Both the position numbers and the translations under genes were made by a program. A stretch of DNA of 64,000 bases from Ardenticatenaceae bacterium. GTDB lineage: Bacteria; Chloroflexota; Anaerolineae; Promineifilales; Promineifilaceae. Location of the stretch: positions 1-64,000 of the forward strand of contig JACKCD010000012.1 in NCBI GenBank assembly GCA_020634215.1, given 5' to 3'. The first letter of the stretch is position 1; every line of letters starts with the position of its first letter. The notes below the pieces were generated by a model. It saw only the letters and a list, made by a program, of their open reading frames with translations. It was not told the DNA's origin and did not search any database. Shown here one piece after another: positions 1-8,307 of this stretch.

Positions 1-62
1 TGAATGTGGCTGGCTTCGTTGAGGGTGAGAATAACGGCCGTTATCGACTGTGGAGACATGAG

Positions 63-120
63 AAAAGAGATTGGAGATTGGGGATTGGAGATTGAGCAAT
101 CTCTAATCTCCAATCTCTAG
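63..120. repeat. Intergenic inverted repeat made of GAGATTG heptamers
   Basis: Tandem copies of a heptamer close to GAGATTG run towards a centre near 95, then continue as the reverse complement (CAATCTC units). The result is a long imperfect hairpin just after the stop codon of the glycosyltransferase gene. The same unit recurs at 1143-1210, so this is a dispersed family rather than a single terminator. There is no clear T-run. Confidence 0.75.
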
Positions 121-137
121 TCTCCACATTCAAAGAA

Positions 138-1058
138 TCAAGTTCCGTTTGTTGACCACAGGGAAATAACCTGTTCATAAGCCGCCCGCAGTTCGGGGTC
201 ATCGGCCTGCTGCGCTTTTTTGCCCAGGGCAAAGGCCACCATTTTGGCTGCCACCTTTTGCGTCAGGTGGCCGTGGTGCCGCTTGTAAAGCTGGTAGCGG
301 CTTTGCCACAGGTTATAAACCGAACGCGCCGGTATCTGCTTGGTGCTTTCGCCCCCATAATGCACAATTTCGGCGGCTGGCACGGTGTAGATTTGCCAGC
401 CGGCCGCCTGCACCCGCCAACTCCAATCTATCTCCTCACAATACATGTGAAACGATTCATCAAAGCCGCCGGTGGCTTCGGTAACGCTGGCGCGGACGAG
501 CATGGTGGCCCCCAGCGTGTGGTCTACGCGGAAGGGGGCGTGGTCGGGGCGGTAGAGGTGGCGGGGATAACGGCCGTTTAGCCGACTTTCATACAAGCGG
601 GCCGGCATGGGAAACAGGTCAAACGCCAACTGCACCAGCCCGGGGAAAGAGAAAGCGCTGTGCTGAAAACGGCCGTCGCCATAGACAAGCCGCGCCCCGG
701 CAATGCCTGCTTCCGGCCGTTCATCCAGGCAACCAATCAGCCGCTTCAAGGCCCCTTCACGCAGCACGGTGTCGGGGTTGAGCAAAAAGTAGTAACGAGG
801 GTGATGCGCCGCCGCCGCCCGCATTCCCTGGTTGTTAGCCGCACCAAAACCAGGATTGTGGTCATTAACAATCAGATGTGCCTGGGGGAAAACAGTTTGC
901 AGCAACTGTACTGTGCCATCGGTGGAGGCGTTGTCTACCACCCACACTTCCCCACGCAAGCGCGACCGCTGCAATTCGCGGTAAACGGAGCGCAAACAGT
1001 CGGATAAATAGTCGCGCACATTCCAGCTAACAATGACAACCGCTACATCTAAGGCCAT
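138..1058 (-). CDS. Family 2 glycosyltransferase (rhamnosyltransferase-like)
   Basis: This protein of 306 residues is predicted to transfer a sugar from a nucleotide-sugar donor to an envelope glycan or lipid acceptor. The N-terminus VAVVIVSWNVRDYLSDCL is the classic GT-A start. A 'VVDNASTDGT' motif follows near residue 40, and 'FLLNPDTVL' carries the DXD-like metal site. 'GGFDESFHMYCEEIDWSWR' near 195-215 is the acceptor/catalytic ED segment typical of WbbL-like rhamnosyltransferases. No membrane segment is evident, so it is probably cytosolic or peripheral. The substrate cannot be told from sequence. It lies downstream of the phn genes on the same strand, but a repeat and about 130 bases separate them, so co-transcription is unclear. 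Confidence 0.85.
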   Translation of the reverse strand: MALDVAVVIVSWNVRDYLSDCLRSVYRELQRSRLRGEVWVVDNASTDGTVQLLQTVFPQAHLIVNDHNPGFGAANNQGMRAAAAHHPRYYFLLNPDTVLREGALKRLIGCLDERPEAGIAGARLVYGDGRFQHSAFSFPGLVQLAFDLFPMPARLYESRLNGRYPRHLYRPDHAPFRVDHTLGATMLVRASVTEATGGFDESFHMYCEEIDWSWRVQAAGWQIYTVPAAEIVHYGGESTKQIPARSVYNLWQSRYQLYKRHHGHLTQKVAAKMVAFALGKKAQQADDPELRAAYEQVISLWSTNGT

Positions 1059-1142
1059 AGTTTTTGTGGGGTGAAGGGTGAAGGGATTGATTAACGGCCG
1101 TTCACCATTCCTAAAGTCTAGTTGTTGCTACCTGTTTGTTTT

Positions 1143-1210
1143 TGAGATTGGAGATTGGAGATTAAAGATTGCAAATCTCCAATCTCCAATCTCTAATCTC
1201 CAATCTCCAA
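1143..1210. repeat. GAGATTG-family inverted repeat overlapping a stop codon
   Basis: This is a second copy of the GAGATTGGAGATTG hairpin element. It reaches into the 3' end of the neighbouring substrate-binding protein gene. The last residues of that protein (Leu-Glu-Ile-Gly-Asp) and its stop codon are read from the repeat itself. Confidence 0.7.
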
Positions 1211-2389
1211 CAACGCCGCTAACGGCAAATTCAGCGTCTCGGCCACAAACCGAATCGGCTCATAATCGTCATCTGTCGCCACCGCCAACCCCGCCCAGCC
1301 ATAAAAATCGGGTGAGCAAAGGGACGTGGCACACACGTCTGCGGCGGCAAAATCGAGCAGCGTTTGGGTGACGGTGCGCGATAGCCCCAGGGGAAAATCC
1401 GCACCAAAGGCGATGGTCTCATTGGGTATCGGGGCGGTGATAGTCATAATGCGCGTCACGTCAAAAATATCTTCCCTGCTGTCAAAAACACCGGCGCGGG
1501 CATCACGGATACGGTAGCCGCCCGCTTCTGGCGCACCGTTGACCAAAATGTAGCCCAAACCGCTGCGCGTGGGGGGCAAACCAAGCCGCCGCCACAGTTC
1601 TGGCGTGTCTTCGCCATAACGCCACGGTTGTTCAGCAAAGGGCAAAATGGGCGGCGTAAAGGTGGCGGTAGCCATGTCGGCGGTGTTGTCATAGACAGCC
1701 AGCAGGCTGCTGTTATCGCCTGGCAGCACCTGCGTTTCGCTGACGGTGATGCCATTGGCAATCAGCAGAGCTTCTATATACCGTGTTTGTAAGGAATCGG
1801 CACTGTTAACGGCCAATCGGATAGTGTCCAGCGCGGCCAAATCGGTTAGTTCACGCACGCCGCTGCGGTCGGGGCGAGCCACCAACATGTCGGCTTGCCA
1901 GGCGTAGCCATCATCATGAACGGCCACCAGCCCAAGCTGGGCGTGGCACTGCTGCTGGGCGAGGGTGTAGCCAACGGCCGTTAAAAAGCCAATCGTATCT
2001 TGCGGTGCCTGACACAGCAGCCCAATCAGCGTCTGCTCGTCGTCCACAATGCCCACCGCCACATGTAGTCCGGTGGCCGTTTGGATGGCTTCCAGCAGCG
2101 GCTGGACACGCTGGCTGAGCAGGTCGGTGTTAATGGTCGGGGTGAACAAAAGCTGCAACGGCCGTTCCTTACTGCCCAACGGCGTTTTGGTCACTTCAAC
2201 GGCCGTTTCCACGAGCCGCGTCGCTTCCACAACCACCTCACGGGTAATGGGGACAAGGCGGGTAACTTCGATGGGTGGGGCAGAAACGGCCGTTTCTGCT
2301 TCCACCAACCGCGTCACCTCCACCGCCACCACCTGCGGCTGGCACGCCACCAGCCAGCAAACCAAGCTCATTAATGCAATGCGTCGCAC
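1193..2389 (-). CDS. phnD: PhnD-like phosphonate/phosphate substrate-binding lipoprotein (second copy)
   Basis: This is a periplasmic-type binding protein for an ABC importer of phosphonate, phosphite or phosphate. A hydrophobic signal ends in a Leu-Val-Ala-Cys lipobox. Repeated 'EVTRLV' segments follow, then a 'LQLLFTPTINTDLLSQRVQPL' PhnD entry motif. The middle part ('TIGFLTAVGYTLAQQQC') resembles the other copy at 6964. It lies last in the phn gene string, after about 350 noncoding bases. The start is uncertain. I chose the GTG at 2389, which gives an Arg-Arg n-region and a GGTGGA upstream. A TTG at 2428 lies inside a small hairpin, and the ATG at 2371 would leave almost no signal peptide. 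Confidence 0.8.
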   Translation of the reverse strand: MRRIALMSLVCWLVACQPQVVAVEVTRLVEAETAVSAPPIEVTRLVPITREVVVEATRLVETAVEVTKTPLGSKERPLQLLFTPTINTDLLSQRVQPLLEAIQTATGLHVAVGIVDDEQTLIGLLCQAPQDTIGFLTAVGYTLAQQQCHAQLGLVAVHDDGYAWQADMLVARPDRSGVRELTDLAALDTIRLAVNSADSLQTRYIEALLIANGITVSETQVLPGDNSSLLAVYDNTADMATATFTPPILPFAEQPWRYGEDTPELWRRLGLPPTRSGLGYILVNGAPEAGGYRIRDARAGVFDSREDIFDVTRIMTITAPIPNETIAFGADFPLGLSRTVTQTLLDFAAADVCATSLCSPDFYGWAGLAVATDDDYEPIRFVAETLNLPLAALLEIGD

Positions 2390-2410
2390 GCCATCCACCA
2401 GAAAATAAAA

Positions 2411-2438
2411 CGACTGACCCTTTGACAAGCGTCAGTCG
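2411..2438. other. Small perfect hairpin upstream of the second phnD
   Basis: CGACTGAC at 2411-2418 and GTCAGTCG at 2431-2438 form an 8-bp stem with a 12-base loop. It sits 20-50 bases upstream of the chosen phnD start on the minus strand. It could be a regulatory or processing hairpin; no T-run follows. Confidence 0.4.
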
Positions 2439-2593
2439 AGACCATCCTCAATGCGTTCTAGTTTACTGTCTGCCCTTGCGAAAGCCAACCAAACTTAGAC
2501 AAGGCTCATTCTCTAGGGGCCATAGGGCGCAGATTGCTCTGATTTTCCCGTGTTTTTCGCATTCACCTAACCCGGACAAGCCAGAACTAAAAA

Positions 2594-2704
2594 CGTTACA
2601 CAGAGTTTCACGGAGAAGACACAGAGAGGCTCAGAGGAAAAATGAATCGATCCCTTTGCTTAATCTGTGGAACTCTTTCCTATCTCTGTGTAGCTCTGTG
2701 TCAC
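2594..2704. repeat. Intergenic imperfect inverted repeat with CACAGAG units
   Basis: The stretch between phnE and the second phnD (2439-2741) holds no gene that I can support. Its left side reads ACACAGAGTTTCACGGAG and ACACAGAGAGGC; its right side carries the complementary TCTCTGTGTAGCTCTGTGTCAC. This gives an imperfect hairpin of about 110 bases. It is a different repeat family from the GAGATTG and GTAATCA elements elsewhere in the window. Confidence 0.6.
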
Positions 2705-2741
2705 TTCTTGTTTTGCATACAAGCATTTTGTCGTCAAGGCA

Positions 2742-4256
2742 CTAAATAATCCGCGCCCGAATCCGAGAGCTAACGTAATCGAGCAGCATAACCACCAGGG
2801 CAATGGCAATCATCATCACGCTGGCCTGGCGGTAACGAAGCTGCTGGATATTTTGGCTGAGAACAAAGCCAATGCCGCCACCGCCCACAAAACCAATGAT
2901 GGTTGACATCCGCACGTTTATGTCCCAGCGGTAGAGCGTAAAGGCGATGTAGGGGGGGATAATTTGCGGGATGACGGCATAGACGATCATTTGCAGGCGG
3001 CTGGCCCCGGTGGACAAAATCGCTTCGATTGGCCCCTCATCAATCCCTTCAATCTGCTCTGAAAATAGCTTGCCCAGGGCGGCAATGGTGTGGAGCGTTA
3101 GTGCCATAATCCCGGCAAACGGCCCCAGGCTGACCCACACCACAAACACAATCCCCATGATCAGCGGCTCGATGGAGCGCAGGGCGTTGAGGATGCTGCG
3201 GGAGATGGTGTAGATGACAAAGCCGACGGCAAACGGCCGTTTAACACGCAAAAACCCCGCCACCACCGCCATGATAACCGCCGCCACCGCTGCCGGGATC
3301 GTCGTCCACCGCTCCGGGTTGTCAAAAAGGTAAAGCCAGTTGAGGGCTGAACCGATGCCGTAGACCAAAACGGCCGTTCCCACCAGCGTCACCGCCACCG
3401 TCAATGCCCGCGCTGATGTTTCATTCAGCCGCAGCACCGCCTCCTGCCCATAGTGGCTACCATAGCTGGCGGCCAAAAACGCCCCCAGCAGCCCCAGCAC
3501 CCCCGGAAGGCCAATTAAAATAAAGTCTGACAGCACAAAAACAAAGTTGCCCAAAAAGCCCAGCGGCCCCAGCACTCCGTCCAGCCATTTTCCCGCCACC
3601 ACGCCAAGCTGCGCCACCAGCCCCAGCCCCAAAATAAGAAGCAACCCTGCAACCACCAGCCGCAGCAGCGCCGCCCGGCTGTGGCCCTGCGCCTCGCTTT
3701 CGGCATCGGGCAGGCCAGCACGGAGGAGGAGATAAACGGCCGTTAACACCACCACCGCCGCCACCACCACCAGCAGCGGCTGCCCCGCCACCAATGCCGC
3801 CGCCACCAGCAACAATTGCCCCAATTGACTGCCCAGCCAGCCTCCAACTGGCAGTGCCGCCACCGCCACCATAATCGCCGCCAGCGGTGCCGTCACCGGC
3901 TCCATCAAATTTCGCGCCGCCAAAAACGACACCGGCACGGCCAACACGGTTCCCACTGTCGTCGCCATCAGCGCCATAAAAATCGTCTCAACAATGCGCT
4001 CCAGCGTCGTCTGCATGGCCTGGCTCAGCGCCACTTCCCCCGTCGCCGCATCCGCTTGCACAAATTCCGGGTCAGCCAGCAGCCGCAGCACGCGCCCAAA
4101 CGCCTCCTGCCGCTCCGGGTTCAGCGGTTTTTCCAGGCTGATGTCAATGGTCTGCACGGTGAAGGCGTAGAGCAAGAATAGCACCACCGCAATCAGAACC
4201 GTGCGCCAGACGGAACGGCCGTTACTTTTTTCAGGAAGATTGGGAATGGTTGTCAT
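2742..4256 (-). CDS. phnE: PhnE-type ABC permease with large membrane insertion
   Basis: This is an inner-membrane channel subunit of the phosphonate-type importer, 504 residues against roughly 260-280 for ordinary PhnE. The first part of the permease domain ends at FLAARNLM (112-118). The second part restarts at ISRSILNALRSIEP (351-364) and runs through the EAA loop (EAILSTGASR, 411-420) and the RWDINVR segment (443-449). Between them, about 225 mostly hydrophobic residues with several predicted membrane helices are inserted. It follows the longer PhnE with a gap of 3 bases, so the two are probably translated together and may form a heterodimeric channel. Confidence 0.88.
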   Translation of the reverse strand: MTTIPNLPEKSNGRSVWRTVLIAVVLFLLYAFTVQTIDISLEKPLNPERQEAFGRVLRLLADPEFVQADAATGEVALSQAMQTTLERIVETIFMALMATTVGTVLAVPVSFLAARNLMEPVTAPLAAIMVAVAALPVGGWLGSQLGQLLLVAAALVAGQPLLVVVAAVVVLTAVYLLLRAGLPDAESEAQGHSRAALLRLVVAGLLLILGLGLVAQLGVVAGKWLDGVLGPLGFLGNFVFVLSDFILIGLPGVLGLLGAFLAASYGSHYGQEAVLRLNETSARALTVAVTLVGTAVLVYGIGSALNWLYLFDNPERWTTIPAAVAAVIMAVVAGFLRVKRPFAVGFVIYTISRSILNALRSIEPLIMGIVFVVWVSLGPFAGIMALTLHTIAALGKLFSEQIEGIDEGPIEAILSTGASRLQMIVYAVIPQIIPPYIAFTLYRWDINVRMSTIIGFVGGGGIGFVLSQNIQQLRYRQASVMMIAIALVVMLLDYVSSRIRARII

Positions 4257-4259
4257 AGG

Positions 4260-6086
4260 CTAAATAATTCGGCTCCTGATCTTGGCACTCACGTAGTCGA
4301 GAATGATCACCACCAGGGCGATGGCAATCACCATCACACTGGCCTGCCGATATTGGGTCAAATTGGTGGCTCGCTGCAGGGCCAACCCAATGCCGCCGCC
4401 GCCAACAAAGCCGATAATCGTGGACATACGGACGTTGATGTCCCAGCGGTAGAAGGCAAAGGCGATGAAGTGGGGGACAATTTGCGGCACGACGGCGTAG
4501 ACAATCGTTTGCAGCCGGTTGGCTCCGGTGGCTGTCACCGCTTCCAGCGGCCCTTCGGCAATGTTTTCCACCTGCTCGGAAAACAGCTTACCCAGATCGG
4601 CAATGGAGTGGATGATGAGGACGATGGTTCCGGCCAATGGCCCAATACCAACCCAAACGACAAAGACAAAGCCCATTAGCACCGGTTCGATGGCGCGTAG
4701 GCCGTTGAGGGTGCTGCGGGTGAAAATGTAAACGGCCGTTCCCACCGCAATCTGCTGTTTGGGCTGCAAGCGCAACGCCAGCACCCCACCCACCACGCCC
4801 ACCAGCAGCGAGACGAGCAGCAGCCACTGCCCAGCTTCCGGCCACCAGCGGCAAACCCCCAGCAGGCAAACCCAGTTGGCGGCGAAAAGGAGGGCGTAGG
4901 TAAAAACGGCCGTTCCCACCACCGTCAGCCCAATCATTGCCAGCTTGGCCGCCCCCAGCGACAATCGCTCTGTCAAACGCTGCCCCAGCCGGCCGCCCAG
5001 CGACATTGCCGCCGCCACCCCCGCCAGCCCCGCAAAAAACGGCAGCAGCAGCAGTAAAAAATCGGCCATGACAAAAATAAAGTTGCCGACAAAAGCCAAA
5101 AGCCCCAGCCGTGGGGTCAGCCAACTACCCAAATCCAGTCCCAAATTCCCAACCACCCCCAGCCCAAACAGCCCTAAAAGCCCGGCCAACAGCCAGCGGC
5201 CGGCTTGCTGCCATCGTTTTGGGCTGTCATCCAGCAGCGAACCACCCAGTCGCAGCACCACAGCCAGCAAGCCAATGACGACTAGCAGCAAAATTAGCCC
5301 CACCAATGCTTGCCCCCCCGCCGCCGCTTGCAGCAGCCAGCGCGTCAGCCAGCCGCCCAGCCAGCCGCCAATGGGAGCCAAAATGACGGCCAGCATCAGC
5401 GATATTTGCGGCATTTTGACATCGGTCATCAGGTTGCGGGCGGCCAGGAAGGAGATGGGGACGGCGAGAATGGTGCCAACGGTGGAGGCCATAAAGGCCA
5501 TTAAAATCGTCTCTAAGATGCGGTCGAGCGTCAGTTTGAGGGTGTCGCTGCTGCCGGTGATGCGCCGATCCAGCAGTTCGACAATTTCCAGCCGCTGCAA
5601 ATCGGCCGTTTCGCGCACGTCGGGCATGGTAAAGCGCACTATAAAATTACCCGAGCCGTCGGCTCGGAACTCCGCCACGCGGCGGGTGGTGGTGCTGCCC
5701 GGCGGATGCCAAATCACCACGCCACTGGCATTGGCAGGAAACCCTTCGCCGGTAAGGCGCAGCGGGTCTTGGGTCGTGTTGACGCAGTTGGGGGCCAGCA
5801 CAATGGTGCGCCCTTCGCTGCCAAGCTGTGACCCTTTTGGCTCGTCGGGGCAGGGCATCCGCAGGGAAATGTCCATGCTGCGGGTTTCGTTGGCGTAGCT
5901 AAACAGGTCGGGGCGGGCTAATTGGCGAATGAGTCCGACAAGGTTTTGCTGGCGGCGCGGCTCTAATGGTTCTTCAAGGTTGACGTTGGTGACTTGAACG
6001 CCGTAGGCGTAGAGAAGGAGGGCGAGGAGGAGATAAACGGCCGTTTTCCACCCCTTCCCCCTCTGGGCATTCTCTGTCTCTTTCAT
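4260..6086 (-). CDS. phnE: PhnE-type ABC permease with extracytoplasmic Ig-like loop and membrane insertion
   Basis: This is the second permease of the importer, 608 residues. It starts with one membrane helix (about 13-32). A loop of some 100 residues follows (about 70-170), with a beta-rich stretch around 'LTGEGFPANASGVVIWHPPG'. The MetI-type domain is again split: FLAARNLM at 213-220, then about 230 inserted hydrophobic residues, then 'RSTLNGLRAIEPVLMG', the EAA motif 'LEAVTATGANR' and the RWDINVR segment. It is clearly a paralogue of the neighbouring 504-residue permease. The Ig-like loop is only in this copy and could contact the lipoprotein. The phnC stop lies 6 bases upstream. Confidence 0.87.
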   Translation of the reverse strand: MKETENAQRGKGWKTAVYLLLALLLYAYGVQVTNVNLEEPLEPRRQQNLVGLIRQLARPDLFSYANETRSMDISLRMPCPDEPKGSQLGSEGRTIVLAPNCVNTTQDPLRLTGEGFPANASGVVIWHPPGSTTTRRVAEFRADGSGNFIVRFTMPDVRETADLQRLEIVELLDRRITGSSDTLKLTLDRILETILMAFMASTVGTILAVPISFLAARNLMTDVKMPQISLMLAVILAPIGGWLGGWLTRWLLQAAAGGQALVGLILLLVVIGLLAVVLRLGGSLLDDSPKRWQQAGRWLLAGLLGLFGLGVVGNLGLDLGSWLTPRLGLLAFVGNFIFVMADFLLLLLPFFAGLAGVAAAMSLGGRLGQRLTERLSLGAAKLAMIGLTVVGTAVFTYALLFAANWVCLLGVCRWWPEAGQWLLLVSLLVGVVGGVLALRLQPKQQIAVGTAVYIFTRSTLNGLRAIEPVLMGFVFVVWVGIGPLAGTIVLIIHSIADLGKLFSEQVENIAEGPLEAVTATGANRLQTIVYAVVPQIVPHFIAFAFYRWDINVRMSTIIGFVGGGGIGLALQRATNLTQYRQASVMVIAIALVVIILDYVSAKIRSRII

Positions 6087-6092
6087 AGGCCG

Positions 6093-6845
6093 TTAACCAA
6101 TCCGTTCCGCTTCGCGGCCATAAATATCAATAAACTTCTGGTCGTCAATCTCGGCCGGCCGGCCGTCAAACACCAGTTCCCCCGCATTCAGCGCAATCGC
6201 CCGCGTCCCATACTGCTGCACCAAATCCAAAAAGTGCAGACTACACAGCACCGTAATCTTGTCCTCACGGTTAATCGTTTGCAGATGGCGCATAATGCTG
6301 TGAGCCAACGCCGGATCCAGGCTCGCCACCGGCTCATCGGCCAAAATCATCTCTGGCTCCTGCATCAACGCCCGCGCAATCCCCACCCGCTGCCGCTGCC
6401 CCCCGCTGAGTTCATCGGCCCGGTTCAGCGCCTTGTCCCGAATCCCCACCCGGTCTAGGCTGGCATACGCCCGCGCCACGTCCGCCTCGGGAAAGCGCCC
6501 CAGCAGACTGGCAAGCGGGTTCACATACCCCAAACGGCCGCTTAACACGTTCCGCAGCACCGATGAGCGATCCACCAAATTAAAATGCTGGAAAATCATC
6601 CCAATCCGCCGCCGCGCCCGCCGCAGTTCCTCCCCCGTAATATGGGACAACGCCACATCGTCCCACCAAATCTCCCCGCTGGTTGGCTCAATCAGCCGGT
6701 TAATGCAGCGCAGCAGCGTGCTTTTGCCCGACCCACTCAGCCCAATCACCGCCACAAACTCACCGGCCGGCACCTCAAAAGAAACATCCTTCAAGGCAAC
6801 CGTCCCATCCTCATACACTTTTGTCAGGTTTTTTACTCGTAGCAC
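6093..6845 (-). CDS. phnC: PhnC-type ABC transporter ATP-binding protein
   Basis: This cytoplasmic ATPase powers the phosphonate-type importer. Its 250 residues include Walker A GLSGSGKST (35-43), signature LSGGQRQRVGIARAL, Walker B MILADEP and the H-loop 'VLCSLHFLDL'. The length and the 'EFVAVIGLSGSGKSTLLRCI' region match PhnC. It is followed within 6 bases by the first permease. Specificity between phosphonate, phosphite and phosphate esters cannot be read from the ATPase. No C-P lyase or other phosphonate catabolic gene lies in the window. Confidence 0.9.
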   Translation of the reverse strand: MLRVKNLTKVYEDGTVALKDVSFEVPAGEFVAVIGLSGSGKSTLLRCINRLIEPTSGEIWWDDVALSHITGEELRRARRRIGMIFQHFNLVDRSSVLRNVLSGRLGYVNPLASLLGRFPEADVARAYASLDRVGIRDKALNRADELSGGQRQRVGIARALMQEPEMILADEPVASLDPALAHSIMRHLQTINREDKITVLCSLHFLDLVQQYGTRAIALNAGELVFDGRPAEIDDQKFIDIYGREAERIG

Positions 6846-6855
6846 GGGGGTACAG

Positions 6856-6934
6856 TCATCGGTAATCGGTAATCAGTAAACAGTAATCAGTCACGCTTAG
6901 ACCGATTACTGTTTACCGATTACTGATTACTCAT
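6856..6934. repeat. GTAATCA-family intergenic inverted repeat
   Basis: Tandem heptamers close to GGTAATC/AGTAATC on the left (about 6858-6890) face their complements on the right (GATTACTGTTTACC and similar, to about 6932). The hairpin sits between phnD and phnC. Related elements lie near 15826, 26573, 55222, 57927 and 58817. Confidence 0.75.
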
Positions 6935-6963
6935 AAAAATGAACTTAACGAATAACCAATGCC

Positions 6964-8157
6964 TTAACCGCCTAGAATATCATCTTCGCTGATACCCAGG
7001 AACTGCATCGCATCGCGCACCGGATCATAGAAGCTATCGGTCACGGCTTCCAACCCCGTCCAGTTGTAGAACTCTTCTGAACAGATGGAGGTTGCACAGG
7101 CTTCCGAAGCGGTGAAATCAATCAACGCATCCACAATCTTATTGGCCGTATTCAGCGGAAATTCAGGACCAAAGGAAACGGTGTCGTTGGGAATTTGAGC
7201 CGTAACGGCCAAAATCCGAGTCCGGTCAAAGATGTCTGGCGCAGTATCGGAAACGGAGGAACGCGCATCCAGAATTCGGTAACCACCCTCAGCCGGATCG
7301 CCATTGACAAAGGTACGGCCTTCTTCGGTACGAACGGGGCTAACGCCAGCCTCACGCCAGATTTCCGGGTCGTCTACGCCATAGGCCCAGGCACGCCCAA
7401 AGTTTGGCAGCAGTGGCGGGCTAAAGAAGGCGGTCGCAAACTCACATTCACCATTGTAAACGCCGAGCATAGAGTTGTTGTGGCTACCGGTTTCCACAAT
7501 CTCGCCTGGCTCAATACCCAACTTGGCAAATTCAGCACTGGGGTAGAGATAGCCAGAGGTGGAGCCGAAATCCGGGATGCACCAGGTCTTGCCAGCCAAA
7601 TCTTCCAGGCTTTGCGCGTCACTGTCCATTGGCACCACATATTGGGCAGCGTACCAGGAAAGACCAAAGCGCACAGCCGCCGCACCAACCGTCACGCCAC
7701 AGCGATTATTTGCCAGCACATACCCCTGCGCCGGGATAAAGCCGATGGTGTCATCAGGGGAAGCACACATCTCTTCGATGGTGGCAGCATAGCTTGTCGG
7801 TACACTGACTTCATATTTCATCCCCGTAGCTTCTTCTAACGCTTGGGCTAGCACTTCGCCGCCAGAAATGATGGCATCCACTTCCACGGAGGGGACGAAG
7901 ACAACTTTTATCGGCCGTTCTTCGGAACCGAGCATCGCCTCTTCGACCATCACCTCAACTGTTTCCGTTTGGGTTTCCGTCACCACGCGGGTTACTTCCA
8001 CTTCAACCGGCACTTCCACTTCAACGGGAACTTCTACCTCTTGGGTTTCCGTCACCACGCGAGTGACCTCTACCGTTGTGGGCTGGCAGGCAACCAACAC
8101 AACCAACAGGGTCATTAGACCAACAATCGACCATTTGCTTATTTTGGGTTTATTCAT
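6964..8157 (-). CDS. phnD: PhnD-like phosphonate/phosphate substrate-binding lipoprotein
   Basis: This is the first gene of the importer operon and its lipid-anchored receptor. The signal peptide MNKPKISKWSIVGLMTLLVV is followed by the lipobox Leu-Val-Ala-Cys. A linker of repeated EVTRVV and VEVPVEVE units follows, then the PhnD fold ('RPIKVVFVPSVEVD', 'TIGFIPAQGYVLANNRC', 'TWCIPDFGSTSGYLYP'). The start at 8157 is chosen because GGTTAGGAG lies just upstream; longer in-frame extensions lack such a site and have no signal-like sequence. The hydrophilic linker is common in Chloroflexota binding proteins. A paralogue closes the operon at 1193. Confidence 0.88.
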   Translation of the reverse strand: MNKPKISKWSIVGLMTLLVVLVACQPTTVEVTRVVTETQEVEVPVEVEVPVEVEVTRVVTETQTETVEVMVEEAMLGSEERPIKVVFVPSVEVDAIISGGEVLAQALEEATGMKYEVSVPTSYAATIEEMCASPDDTIGFIPAQGYVLANNRCGVTVGAAAVRFGLSWYAAQYVVPMDSDAQSLEDLAGKTWCIPDFGSTSGYLYPSAEFAKLGIEPGEIVETGSHNNSMLGVYNGECEFATAFFSPPLLPNFGRAWAYGVDDPEIWREAGVSPVRTEEGRTFVNGDPAEGGYRILDARSSVSDTAPDIFDRTRILAVTAQIPNDTVSFGPEFPLNTANKIVDALIDFTASEACATSICSEEFYNWTGLEAVTDSFYDPVRDAMQFLGISEDDILGG

Positions 8158-8275
8158 TTCTCCTAACCTTTTTGTGGAACTGGCTGGGCTATGGGGATAT
8201 TGACAGACAGTAACCCAGCATCTTTTAACAACTGTGCCGATGATACTGCATCTATGAACGCGGGGCAACATTGTA

Positions 8276-8297
8276 GAGACGCATGATGATGCGTCTC
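8276..8297. terminator. Perfect 9-bp hairpin between convergently spaced minus-strand genes
   Basis: GAGACGCAT (8276-8284), loop GATG, ATGCGTCTC (8289-8297). It lies 11 bases after the stop of the Ig-like protein gene, in the expected place for a terminator. Without a T-run it may instead be a small dispersed repeat. Confidence 0.4.
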
Positions 8298-8307
8298 CAA
8301 CTATCGT

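Noticed and set aside
4945..5898. Open frame of 317 codons on the plus strand opposite the long PhnE gene
   Set aside because: Ser/Pro/Arg-rich composition with no domain pattern; it is an antisense shadow of a clear permease gene.
6856..6934. Heptamer tandem repeats considered as a CRISPR array
   Set aside because: Units are 7 bases with no unique spacers and invert in the centre, so they form hairpins, not a CRISPR array. No cas genes are present.
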